DNA of 64,000 nucleotides, taken from Nocardiopsis sp. CNR-923 (GTDB lineage: Bacteria > Actinomycetota > Actinomycetes > Streptosporangiales > Streptosporangiaceae). Where the stretch lies: the NCBI RefSeq assembly GCF_001942255.1, contig NZ_MKKC01000011.1, positions 1 through 64,000 on the forward strand. The letters run 5' to 3'. Below the pieces are notes generated by a model. The model did no database searches, was not told the origin of the DNA, and saw only the letters and a list, made by a program, of their open reading frames with translations. The position numbers were made by a program, and so were the translations under genes. The stretch's first letter is position 1. Each line of letters opens with the position of its first letter. Positions 39,068 to 48,453 of this stretch are shown one piece after another.

Positions 39068-39631
39068 ATGACAGGACGCAAGGAGCGCGCGGACGCGGCA
39101 CGCAACCGCGCCAAGGTGCTCGCCGCCGCGGCCGTGCTCTTCGCCGACAAGGATCCGCGCACGGTGACCATGGAGGAGATAGCACGGGCGGCCGGGGTCG
39201 GCCGGGGCACGCTCTACCGGCGCTACCCCGACCCCGCCTCGATCGCGTCGGCGCTGCTGGACGAGCACGAGCGGAGCCTTCAGCGCGAACTCCTCCAGGG
39301 GGAGCCGCCCCTGGGGCCGGGCGCCCCGCCCGGGGACCGGCTCGCCGCGTTCTACGCGGCGATGACCGCGTTGATGGAACGCCACGTCCACCTGGTGCTG
39401 GGGGCCGAGACGGGGCGGACGCGCTTCGACGCCGGCGCCTACGGGTTCTGGCGGGCGCACGTGATCGCGCTCCTGAGGGCGGCGGGCACGCCCGGCCCGG
39501 ACGCGCTCGCCGACGCGCTCCTGGCGCCCCTGGCCCCCGAGGTCTTCACCCACCAGCGCGAACGGGGTCTGACCACCGGTCAGATCGCCGAGGGTCTGAC
39601 CCTCCTGGCCCACCGCGTGCTGCCGGGCTGA
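39068..39631 (+). CDS. TetR-family regulator of the azoreductase/SugE pair
   Basis: 187 residues. N-terminal helix-turn-helix: RNRAKVLAAAAVLFADKD, then EEIARAAGVGRGTLYRRYPD. The remaining helices form the ligand pocket (FYAAMTALMERHVHLVLGAE). Divergent to azoR with twin palindromes between them, so it is almost certainly the local repressor, released by a xenobiotic or quinone. No strong ribosome-binding site precedes ATG 39068. Confidence 0.9.
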   Translation: MTGRKERADAARNRAKVLAAAAVLFADKDPRTVTMEEIARAAGVGRGTLYRRYPDPASIASALLDEHERSLQRELLQGEPPLGPGAPPGDRLAAFYAAMTALMERHVHLVLGAETGRTRFDAGAYGFWRAHVIALLRAAGTPGPDALADALLAPLAPEVFTHQRERGLTTGQIAEGLTLLAHRVLPG

Positions 39632-39967
39632 GGCGCTTGCGCGAGCCGTCGCGGGAATTGGCCGGATCCGGCCAAACGTGAAATCCCCTCACCTTTGTGA
39701 CCGCTTCTCCACGTCCGGACGAACGCGATGGGACGAGTCGGCGACGGGCGGGCGGACATCGTTTGATCACCGTGTGTGACGTGCCGGGTCCGCGCCGTAC
39801 GGAGTCCGGAGCGAAACCCGTCACCCTACCCCGCGCCGTCCCGGACGCCCACCGGGGGCGTCCGGGACGGCCAGCCCCCGTTGCCCCCGACCGCTCCGCC
39901 GGTCTTCAATGACGACCCCACTCCCACGGGCCTCCCCCGGCCCGGCCTGAAAGGACGTCGCACACCC
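39632..39967 (+). promoter_or_regulatory. Intergenic region with an 18-bp perfect palindrome
   Basis: No gene. TTGGCCGGATCCGGCCAA at 39658-39675 is a perfect 18-bp palindrome 26 bp after the TetR stop. It could be a compact terminator or a protein-binding site. The region 39676-39790 is slightly A+T-richer and may hold the promoter of the phosphoesterase gene. I see no clear PHO-box direct repeats. Confidence 0.4.
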
Positions 39968-41727
39968 ATGGCTCCCCTCAACCGGCGCGGATTCCTCACG
40001 ACCTCCACGGCAGGACTGGGCATCGCCCTCGGGCTGCCCGCCCCGCCTGCCTCCGCCGCCGTGCACGACCGGCTCCTCCGCCAGACCATGTCCCGGATCT
40101 CCCAACCCGAAGGGACCACGCTCGCCCAGGTCGCCACCCCCGTCGGCGACGGGTACCGGCTGCTCGCCGCCGGACCAGGATGGCCGATCGAGGTCCGCGA
40201 GGACCTGGTCCCAGCCCAGGCCGGTCGCGACGACCGGCGCAGAGCGCTCGCGGCGTTCGTCCAGTTCACCGACCTGCACATCATGGACGCCCAGAGCCCG
40301 GTGCGCTTCGAGTACACCCACCCGGTGATCGGGTCCAGCGCCCACCGTCCCCAGGAGACGCTGTCCGCGCTCGGCGCGACGGCACTCGTCCGCCGGGTCA
40401 ACTCGCTGCGGGTCGGCCCCGTGACCGGGCGTCCGTTCGACTTCATGGTCACCACCGGGGACAACACCGACAACCACGAGACCGTCGAACTCGAATGGCT
40501 CCTGGCCGTCCTCAACGGCGGGACCGTGACCCCCAACACCGGCGACCCCGCCCGGTACGAGGGCGTGCAGGACTGCGGCAACGAGCTGTACTGGCATCCG
40601 GACCGCGACCTGGCCGACCGGTACAAGACCCGCGGCGGATTTCCGCGGATCCCCGGCTTCCTCGACGCCGCCACGGCCCCGTTCGAGAGCCCCGGACTGG
40701 ACGTGCCTGGTACTGCGCCATCGGCAACCACGACGACACCCCCGCGGGCAGTCTGCCCGCCGGTTCGCTGGAGGAGGTCTACCTGGGCGACCGCAAGATC
40801 ATGTTCGCCGACGACGACGTCCGCGACCAGGCCGCCGAGGCGATGACCGACGAGGACCGGCTCGGCCAGGTGCCCGCCCAGGTGGAGTCGCCCGAGAACA
40901 CCCTGTCCGCCTCCGCCGTGTTGTCGAGGATCACCCCCGACGACCGCCGCGCCCCCTTCGACACCCGCGCCTTCGTCGCCGCGCACCTGGCGGAGGACAA
41001 CACCGGCCCCGGGCCCGTCGGGCACGGCTTCACCGACGACAACGCCGACGGCGTGGACTGCTTCTACACCTTCCGCGTCGCCGACGGCGTCACCGGCGTC
41101 AGCATGGACACCACCACGCTGGCCGGGTTGGCGGACGGGTCGATCGGCAAGTACCAGTACGACTGGCTGGAGCGGACGTTGCGCGCCGCCAGTTCGGTCT
41201 ACTACGACTTCTGGGGGCGGCGCCGCACCCAGCAGGTGACCGACGAGCTGTTCGTGCTGTTCTCCCACCACACCAGCGACACGATGGGCAACATCCTCCC
41301 CGACAGCCGCCGTCCCGGCGACCTGCGGCTGACCGGCGACGTCCTCGTGCACATGCTCAAGCGGTACCCGAACGTGCTGGCGTGGGTGAACGGGCACACC
41401 CACTACAACCGGGTGAGCGCGCACACGCACCGCACCGCCGAGCGCGGATTCTGGGAGATCAACACCGCTTCGCACATCGACCACCCGCAGATGGCGCGGG
41501 CGATCGAGATCGTGGACAACGAGGACGGTACGATCTCGCTGTTCACGACCCTGCTGGAGGCGGACAGCCCCTACCGGGTCGACCACGGCGACTTCAGCGC
41601 GGACGGGCTCGCCTCCCTGTACCGGGAGTTGTCGGTCAACGACCTGTACGCCGACCCGGCCGACTACGGCGGACCGCGTGACAGGAACGTCGAGCTGCTG
41701 GTCGCCGCGCGCGCCCCGGCCCGTTAG
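39968..41727 (+). CDS. Tat-exported metallophosphoesterase (TIGR03767-like), one frame break
   Basis: About 586 residues. Twin-arginine signal MAPLNRRGFLTTSTAGLGIA ending near PASAAV. The calcineurin-like metal sites are all visible: FTDLHIMD, TTGDNTDN, IGNHDD, FSHHTSD and NGHTHYN. The frame is lost near 40710; one added base gives LDVP-WYCAIGNHDD. The overall layout matches actinobacterial PPA1498/TIGR03767 proteins, whose substrate is unknown; an extracellular phosphate ester is likely. ATG 39968 is in frame with a good signal peptide. A terminator hairpin follows. Confidence 0.88.
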
Positions 41728-41735
41728 CGTGTGCG

Positions 41736-41790
41736 GCCCCTGCTGGGGCTTCGGGGGTCGACCGCGGCGCCCGCGGGCCCCGGCAGGGGC
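41736..41790 (+). terminator. Terminator hairpin after the phosphoesterase gene
   Basis: 13-bp arms GCCCCTGCTGGGG (41736-41748) and CCCCGGCAGGGGC (41778-41790) with one G-T pair; the 29-base loop can pair internally. It begins 9 bp after the stop. Confidence 0.6.
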
Positions 41791-42442
41791 GGTCGTGTCA
41801 GGGCGTGTGCGGCGGATGCCGTCCGTCGCGAGCGGCGTGTCCGCTGGCGCTCTGGCGAGGCCGAAGAAGGAGCGGGGTGGGGTCCTGTCGACTGATGGGA
41901 ACACGGCGGGAGCGCCGCCGGGGCGGCGCGCGGCTGGACGAGTGCCCGCCGCGCGCCCCGACGCCCTCACCCGTGACGTCCGTTCCCGCCGCGCCCGCCG
42001 TGGGCGAAGGAGCGGGGCCGCAGGCCGCCCAGGCGTCGCCGGGGGCAGCAGGGCGAGACGGACCCGGCGGGGGCCGTCGCCGCTCCGGCGCGGCGCGACG
42101 AACTCCTCCTCCCGGAGGTCGTCGAACTCACCCGGCCGTTGCTGCCTCAGCCCCGACAGGAGTCCGGCCGGGTTCAGGGCGTGATAGACGTTCCGCAGGT
42201 CCCGCGCGTCCGCTGTCCCCGGGCGCGCCGCCCCACTCCACTGTCCCCCGCCCCCGCGCGGACGCGGGCGCAGTGTCACGGGGTTGACAGTGTCCCCCGG
42301 ACCCGCGATCGCGGAGAGCACCACCACGGCCCGTCCAACTCTTCGCCACCGAGTGCCATGTCCGGGCACGTCCCGCCGTGGCCGACGCGCGCGAACGGGA
42401 CGATGGGGCCGCAACCACCCGGAGAACCGACAGGAGAATGCG
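41791..42442. other. 650-bp gene-poor stretch, probably decayed coding DNA
   Basis: No intact gene. On the minus strand around 42140-42205 a frame reads DLRNVYHALNPAGLLSGLRQ. It looks like protein rather than random GC text, but I cannot name it (a degraded integrase/transposase tail is one thought). The remaining frames are Arg/Pro-rich. The promoter of the CBS gene should lie in the last 130 bp. Confidence 0.35.
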
Positions 42443-42868
42443 ATGACCACCGCAGCCGACATCATGCACTCGGGAGTCACGTGGGTTTCGGCCACGGACA
42501 CCCTGGACCAGGTCGCCCAGCTGATGAGCGAGCTGAACGTGGGCGCGATCCCGGTCGCCGACCCCGGCACCTCGAACCAGCGCATGTGCGGCATCATCAC
42601 CGACCGGGACATCGTCGTCGGCTGTGTCGCGGCTGGACGCGACCCCTTCCAGATCACCGCGGGGGAGATGTGCAAGGGCACCCCGCGCTGGGTCTCCACC
42701 GAGGCCGGCGTCGACGAGGTCCTTCGCGAGATGGAGTCGCACCAGATCCGACGCCTGCCCGTCATCGACGGGAACAAGCGGCTGGTCGGCATGATCAGCG
42801 AGGCCGACCTGTCCCACCACCTCACGGACGACCAGATCGCCGAGTTCGTCGGACGCGTCTACGCCTGA
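42443..42868 (+). CDS. Two-CBS-domain protein (Hrp1-like)
   Basis: 141 residues consisting of two CBS domains: TAADIMHSGVTWVSATDTLD with ERR-type text GIITDRDIVVGCVAAGR, then ISEADLSHHL at the end of the second. Its size and pattern resemble mycobacterial hypoxic response protein 1. Such proteins bind adenine nucleotides or zinc and sense energy or stress. ACAGGAGAA lies before ATG 42443. The gene is isolated in a gene-poor stretch. Confidence 0.88.
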   Translation: MTTAADIMHSGVTWVSATDTLDQVAQLMSELNVGAIPVADPGTSNQRMCGIITDRDIVVGCVAAGRDPFQITAGEMCKGTPRWVSTEAGVDEVLREMESHQIRRLPVIDGNKRLVGMISEADLSHHLTDDQIAEFVGRVYA

Positions 42869-43049
42869 CCGGTGGCACGGGGCACGGAGCCGGGCGGCCG
42901 CGTCCGCGCCACCGCCGACGACGCCGCGCCCCCGGCCGGACGGTCGGGGGCCGCTTCGTGCGGTGCGCCGCCGACGCGTTCCCCCGCAGCCCGGGGACGG
43001 AGGACTCGTGCACGGTCCTCCGTCGCGCTGACCGCTCATCGCGGGGGGT

Positions 43050-43361
43050 CGTGGTGGTGGCCAGCGTCGCGCCTTCCACCGGATCGGCGTCTCGCTCGAA
43101 CTGCTGGCGATCACGCGACCCGACGCCGCCACCACCGCCTACCAGGCCCACCTGAGGGCCCTGGCCGACCACCTCGCCGAGGTCGTCGGCGCGGACCCGC
43201 GGGTGGACGCAGCGCGTGCGCGGCTGATCGCGACGGAGGTCATGTCCCTCGCCCACGGGCTCGGATCCCTGCTCATGGCCGGGAACGTCACCCGGGCCCA
43301 GGCCGAGGAGGTCGTGCGCGGCTACCTGGAACGGCTGGGACCAGGGGGGACGCGACGCTGA
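43050..43361 (+). pseudogene. C-terminal remnant of a TetR-family regulator
   Basis: A frame ending at TGA 43359-43361 reads RIGVSLELLAITRPDAATTA, YQAHLRALADHLAEVVG, RLIATEVMSLAHGLGSLLMA and EEVVRGYLERLG. This is the effector domain of a TetR regulator (TetR_C_6-like). The DNA-binding domain is absent: DNA from 42869 to 43050 shows no helix-turn-helix in any frame. It is therefore a truncated remnant, consistent with deletion nearby. Confidence 0.6.
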
Positions 43362-43488
43362 TCGCCGGGGGCCCGTCCACGTCGGCCGGTCGCGCGCCAG
43401 CACACCGCCCGACGCCGACGAAGCTCCCCGGGCGGATGGCCGGGTAGCGCGCCAAGGGCGTCCCCCGCGTGGTTCAGCGGACGACGGC

Positions 43489-43809
43489 TCAGGCGTGGCC
43501 GGTGTCGATCCTGGAGACCTTCCCGTTGACGATGGTGAAGTCCCAGCGCGTCCGCATGGCGCCCCAGGCGTCGTTGCGGTAGTCCGCGATCAGCGACCGC
43601 CCCTCCTCGCTCGCGGAGACGACGTCCATCCGCCCGTTGGACGCGAAGATCTCCTTCTCCGCCCACGGGAAGAGATCGCGCTCCGATCCGTCGTCGGACA
43701 TCGTGGCGTCGGGGGTCAGCGCCTCGGCGAAGGCTTCGCGGTCGTTCGCGTTGATCGCCTCGATCAGGGCGCGCACGGCCCGGTCGGTGACGTCGGGGTG
43801 GTGGGGCAT
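43489..43809 (-). CDS. SnoaL/NTF2-like domain protein
   Basis: 106 residues. It starts MPHHPDVTDRAVRALIEAIN and has NDREAFAEALTPDATMSDDG then RMDVVSASEEG and TRWDFTIVNGKVSRIDTGHA, the cone-shaped alpha+beta fold of SnoaL/NTF2-like proteins. Such proteins act as small isomerases, hydrolases or ligand carriers; no specific role can be assigned. AGGAGAGG lies 8 bp before ATG 43809. Confidence 0.75.
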   Translation of the reverse strand: MPHHPDVTDRAVRALIEAINANDREAFAEALTPDATMSDDGSERDLFPWAEKEIFASNGRMDVVSASEEGRSLIADYRNDAWGAMRTRWDFTIVNGKVSRIDTGHA

Positions 43810-44368
43810 GCTGGTGTGCCTCTCCTGTCGGGCCCGGCGGCCTCGACCGCCGGACGTGGTGTCCCCGCCTTCCTACCCGGCGTTTCGCACCTGTTCCAGG
43901 GGAGGTCGTCCCCTCCCGTCGAGTCCTTGCCGATCCGTTCCCGAGGCTTGGTGGTGGACGGCGTCCGAATGCGCGGCGTCGAAGGCCCGGACCACGCTCG
44001 GCCCCTCCTCCGCACACGCGACGTGCGCCCCCGGCCCGCGGACCGGAGGCGGACGCGGTCCCGGGGGCGCGGGCGCCGCACGTGGGTCTTCGGCGGGCCA
44101 CCGTGTCCCGGCTTCGCGAAGGCGATCATCCGTCCGTTGCGCACCACGACCGCGCCCTGGGGCAGCCGAGGAGCGTGGAACCCCCGATCCCCTCCGAACC
44201 CAGCTGACCCCTGACCCGCTCCGTGGCGGAGGGGCCAGCCGCTCCCCCTCCAGCCGGGCCGCCCGCGCGTTCGGTAACACACTGTGCCGGATCGTGGGCA
44301 TTGCCGTCACCCGTCGTTACTGTCGCTCTGGGGGCGACACCCCCATGCCCGCAACCGAGGGGGAGCAC
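43810..44368. other. 560-bp stretch without a clear gene
   Basis: Minus-strand frames between 44080 and 44210 contain LPQGAVVVRNGRMIAFAKPG, reminiscent of an enzyme N-terminus, but nothing recognisable follows and no ribosome-binding site is present. The area is probably eroded coding DNA. The promoter of the plus-strand molybdoenzyme operon should lie in the A+T-richer last 100 bp (44270-44340). Confidence 0.35.
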
Positions 44369-44934
44369 ATGGACACGCACGGGACCGACGCCGAACCACG
44401 CTCCGGCCCGTCCACCGAACGACCGGTGACGCTCCAGGTCAACGGCGACCCCCACCAGCTCCGGCTCGAACCGCGCGTCTCCCTCCTCGACGCGCTGCGC
44501 GAGTACCTCGGTCTGACCGGCACCAAGAAGGGCTGTGACCAGGGCGCTGTGGAGCCTGCACGGTTCTGGTCGACGGGCGGCGCATCATCTCGTGCCTCGC
44601 CCTGGCCGTGCAGCACGAGGGCCGCGCGATCACCACGATCGAGGGGCTGGCCGAGAACGGGGAGCCGCACCCGCTCCAGACCGCGTTCGTGGAACACGAC
44701 GGCTACCAGTGCGGCTACTGCACCCCGGGGCAGATCTGTTCGGCGATCGGCATGGTCGAGGAGTTCCGGGACGGCCTGCCCAGCGCCGTGACCCCCGACG
44801 TGGCGGCGCACGACCTCGACTTCTCCGACGAGGAGATCAAGGAGCGGATGAGCGGCAACCTCTGCCGGTGCGGCGCCTACGTCGGCATCCACGAGGCGGT
44901 CCGCGCGGCCTTCGCCGACGAGGTGGCCCGATGA
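44369..44934 (+). CDS. Aldehyde/xanthine dehydrogenase [2Fe-2S] subunit (PaoA/YagT-like), one frame break
   Basis: About 188 residues. The plant-type ferredoxin domain (LLDALREYLGLTGTKKGCDQGA) is followed, after one base is added near 44545, by CGACTVLVDGRRIISCLALA. The second cluster domain is GYQCGYCTPGQICSAIG ... MSGNLCRCGAYVGIHEAV. All eight cluster cysteines are then present. It passes electrons from the molybdenum site to FAD. ATG 44369 has GAGGGGGA upstream, and the stop overlaps the next start (ATGA). No Tat signal is obvious, unlike E. coli PaoA. Confidence 0.9.
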
Positions 44935-45926
44935 GGGACTTCGCCTACACCCGCGCCGCCGACGTCCAGGACGCCATCCAGCTCATGGCGGCGCGGCCGG
45001 GGGCGAAGTTCCTCGGCGGCGGCACCAACCTGGTGGACCTGATGCGGGAGGACGTCGAGCGCCCCGAGGCCGTCATCGACGTCACCGGGCTGCCCCTCGA
45101 CCGGGTGGAGGAACGCGCGGACGGAGGCCTGTCGATCGGCGCCACGGTCCGCAACACCGCGCTCGCCCACGACCGGAGGGTCCGCGAGCGCTACCCCCTC
45201 CTGGCGCAGTCGGTGCTGTCCGGGGCCTCGGGTCAGATCCGCAACATGGCCACCGTGGGGGGCAACCTGATGCAGCGCACCCGGTGCCCCTACTTCTACG
45301 ACGTGGCCGCACGGTGCAACAAGCGCACACCGGGGGAGGGTTGCGACGCGATCGGGGGCTACCATCGCGACCACGCGATCCTCGGCGCGTCCTCCGCCTG
45401 CATCGCCACGCATCCCTCCGACATGTGCGTCGCGCTGGCCGCACTCGACGCCACCGTCCGGGTGGAGGGCCCCGACTGCGTCCGGGAGATCCCCTTCGCC
45501 CGTTTCCACCGGCTTCCGGGCGACCTGCCCGACCTGGACACCGAGCTCCGGCCCGACGAGCTGATCACCGCCGTCGAGGTCTCCGCCCTGCCGCTCGCCG
45601 CGAACTCGGCGTACCGGAAGGTGCGCGACCGGCGGAGCTACGCCTTCGCGCTGGTCAGTGTGGCCGCCGCCGTGGCGGTCGACGGCGACCGGATCGCGGA
45701 TGTCCGGCTCGCCCTGGGCGGTGTCGCGCACCGGCCGTGGCGGGCCCGTGTGGCCGAGGAGGTCCTGCGCGGCGCCCTGGCGACGGCCGAGACCCTCCAG
45801 ACGGCGGCGGACGCCGAGCTCGCCGACGCCCGGGGCTACCCGGGCAACGCCTTCAAGGTCGAACTCGCGCGGAGGACCGTCGTCGACGCCCTGCTCGAAC
45901 TGATCGCACGGGCAGGCGCCCGATGA
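44931..45926 (+). CDS. Aldehyde/xanthine dehydrogenase FAD subunit (PaoB/YagS-like)
   Basis: 331 residues. FAD-binding loops are AKFLGGGTNLVDLMREDVER and IRNMATVGGNLMQRTRC. The stretch TRCPYFYDVAARCNKRTPGE continuing to SSACIATHPSDM carries the extra cysteines that bind a [4Fe-4S] cluster in PaoB. This places it with the PaoABC group rather than ordinary xanthine dehydrogenase. It starts at the ATGA overlap with the iron-sulfur subunit and ends in another ATGA overlap with the large subunit, so all three are translationally coupled. Confidence 0.92.
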   Translation: MRDFAYTRAADVQDAIQLMAARPGAKFLGGGTNLVDLMREDVERPEAVIDVTGLPLDRVEERADGGLSIGATVRNTALAHDRRVRERYPLLAQSVLSGASGQIRNMATVGGNLMQRTRCPYFYDVAARCNKRTPGEGCDAIGGYHRDHAILGASSACIATHPSDMCVALAALDATVRVEGPDCVREIPFARFHRLPGDLPDLDTELRPDELITAVEVSALPLAANSAYRKVRDRRSYAFALVSVAAAVAVDGDRIADVRLALGGVAHRPWRARVAEEVLRGALATAETLQTAADAELADARGYPGNAFKVELARRTVVDALLELIARAGAR

Positions 45927-48189
45927 GGGAGGTTTCGACGGGCACGGTGGTCGGCTACGGGCCGGACCAGGTCCGGGGTGGGCGGGAGCCCTACGTGGGG
46001 CGGTCGCTTCCGCGCGTCGACGGCCCCGCGAAGGTCGCCGGCGCGGTCCGGTTCACTGCGGAGCACCGGTTCGACGGCCTGGTGCACGCGCGGCTGGTCT
46101 GCTCCACCATCGCCCGCGGACGGATCCGCGCGATCGACGCGTCGCGGGCGCGGAGCGCGCCGGGGGTGGTCGCCGTCATCACCCACGAGAACAACGTCAG
46201 GCTGGCCCGGCCGCGGTTGCTGGACCTGGAGGACATGGCGGCCGGCATGTCGCCGAGCGACCTGCCGGTGATGCAGGACGATCGCGTCCACTGGAACGGC
46301 CAGCCGGTGGCGGTGGTCGTCGCCGACACGTGGGAGCGGGCGGGGCACGCGGCCTCGCTCGTGCGCGTGGAGTACGACGAGGAGCCGCCGACGGTCTCCT
46401 TCGACCAGGCCAAGGGCGACGCCGTCCTGCCGCCGGACGTCCTCGGCGAGCCCCCCGAGGTCAGGATCGGCGACGCGGCGAGGGCACTGTCCGAGGCGGC
46501 GGTCAGCGTCGACCACGTCTACCGCACGCCCTGGCACGGTCACAGCGCCATGGAGCCGCACGCGACGGTCGCCGTCTGGGACGGCGACACCCTGACGGTC
46601 CACGAGACGACCCAGTTCGTCGGCGGGTGCGGGCACGTGCTCGCGACGCTGTTCGGGCTCGCCCCGGAGAAGTCCGGGTCCTGGCGGGCTTCGTCGGCGG
46701 CGCCTTCGGCGGCAAGTGGGGGGTGTGGACCAACACGCCGCTGTGCGCGGCAGCGGCGCGGATCGTCGGCCGCCCCGTGAAGCTCGTCCTGTCCCGAGAG
46801 GAGGTGTTCCGCCTCGTCGGCGGCCGTCCGCGGTGCGAGCAGCGCGTGGCGCTGGGAGCGGACCGGGACGGAAGGTTCACCGCGCTCGTGCACACCGGCG
46901 TCGGCGCGACCACCGCGCACGCGCGCTACCCCGAGCAGTTCTCGCTCACGCCCCGGCACCTGTGGAAGTCGCGGACCGTGGAGATCGGTCAGCGGATGGT
47001 CTACCTCGACACGGTGGCCAACAGCTGGATGCGCGCGCCGGGCGAGACGGTCGGCACGTTCGCGCTGGAGTCGGCGGTCGACGAGCTCGCGCACGAGCTG
47101 GGGATGGACCCGATCGAACTCAGACGCCTGAACGAGCCCGAACGGGACCCGACCACGGGGCGGGAGTTCTCGTCCCGGAACCTGGTCGAGGCCTACGGGC
47201 GCGGCGCGCAGCGGTTCGGCTGGCGTGACCGCCGCCCGCGCTCGCGTCGGGACGGCAGTTGGCTCGTCGGCCAGGGCGTGGCCACCGCCTACTTCCCGGT
47301 CTTCCGGTTCCCCGCCACCGCGCGCGTGCGCATCGCCTCAGACGGCACGGCCGTGATTCGGACGGCGGCCAACGAGATGGGCATGGGCACCGCCACCGCC
47401 CAGCTCCAGTACGCCGCGGACCTGCTCGGTCTCCCGATCGACCGGGTGTTCTTCGAGTACGGCGACTCGGCGCTGCCCTGCGGCGCCCTGTCGGCCGCAG
47501 GGTCGAGCCAGACCGCGAGCGCGGCGGCGGCCGTGTCGGCGGCGGTCGACAAGGCGCACCGCGAGCTGCTCCGGCTCGCGGGCGGCGGATCGCCGCTGGC
47601 CGGTGCGGGCCACGAGGCCGTCCAGGCGCGTGACGGCGGTCTGTACCGCACGGACGACCGGCGCGGCGAGACGTACGGGACCATCCTGGAGCGGGCCGGC
47701 CAGGAGTGCGTCGAGGTCGAGAGCGAGGGGTCCGAGCCGACGGAGCTGGCGGAGTACTCCATGGCCTCCTACGGAGCGCAGTTCTGCGAGGTCCGCGTCC
47801 ACGAGCGGACCGGCGAGGTGCACGTGTCCCGGTGGCTCGGGTCGTTCGACTGCGGGCGGATCCTCAACCCGAGGACGGCGGCCAGCCAGCTCCGCGGCGG
47901 GATCGTCATGGGCATCGGGGCGGCGCTCACCGAGGAGGTGGTGTTCGACGACCGCACGGGGCGCGTGGTCAACCGGTCGCTGGCGGGCTACCACGTCCCC
48001 GCGCATCTGGACGTGCCGTACATCGACGTCGTCTGCACCGACGTTCCCGACCAGCGCGCGCCCCTGGGCGCGCGCGGAGTCGCCGAGATCGGCATCACCG
48101 GGGCGGCTGCGGCGATCGCCAACGCCGTGTTCAACGCGACCGGCAAGCGCGTCCGCGAGCTTCCGATCAGACTCGACGCGCTGCTGTGA
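45923..48189 (+). CDS. Aldehyde/xanthine dehydrogenase molybdenum-binding subunit (PaoC/YagR-like), one frame break
   Basis: About 755 residues. N-terminal a/b-hammerhead domain (YVGRSLPRVDGPAKVAGAVR), then the molybdopterin-binding domains with HSAMEPHATVAVW, TTQFVGGCGHVLATLFGL, GFVGGAFGGKWGVW, NEMGMGTATAQLQYAADLLG and GARGVAEIGITGAAAAIANA, where the catalytic Glu lies. The frame breaks near 46672; one added base joins APEK to VRVLAGFVGGAFGG. It should oxidise aldehydes or purines at a Mo centre. No XdhC-type maturation gene is intact nearby. A terminator follows. Confidence 0.92.
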
Positions 48190-48197
48190 CCCCCTGA

Positions 48198-48241
48198 GGC
48201 AGGGCTCCGTCCGCGACCGGCGGGGGCTGGAGGGCCCTGCC
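48198..48241 (+). terminator. Terminator hairpin after the molybdoenzyme operon
   Basis: GGCAGGGC (48198-48205) pairs with GCCCTGCC (48234-48241), extended by TCC/GGA. It begins 8 bp after the large-subunit stop codon. Confidence 0.6.
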
Positions 48242-48453
48242 CGACTCGAAATCGAGCCCGCCGGCGGGTCGACCGCCGAGGCCGTTCCCGGACGAAAGGC
48301 GTGACGGGGTGCTCAACGATCTGATCGAAGCACCGTCGACGACAACCTCCTCCTGGTGGTGGAGGCCCTGCCCGCCTCATCGCCGTCCTGACGGCCTCGT
48401 CCCCGTGCGGACAGCTGGCCCCGCTCGTCGGGCAGCCCGGGGTGCCCGGCGGA
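48242..48453 (+). other. Short intergenic stretch, possible decayed gene start
   Basis: At 48309 a GTG opens the frame VLNDLIEA, which then loses meaning. The words resemble the start of XdhC-type maturation proteins that often follow such operons, but the match is too short to call a gene. Confidence 0.2.

Noticed and set aside
39826-42825. 999-codon minus-strand open frame across the phosphoesterase and CBS genes
   Set aside because: It is antisense to two recognisable genes and has no domain signal over most of its length. Only a short piece near 42140-42205 looks protein-like, and that is noted separately.
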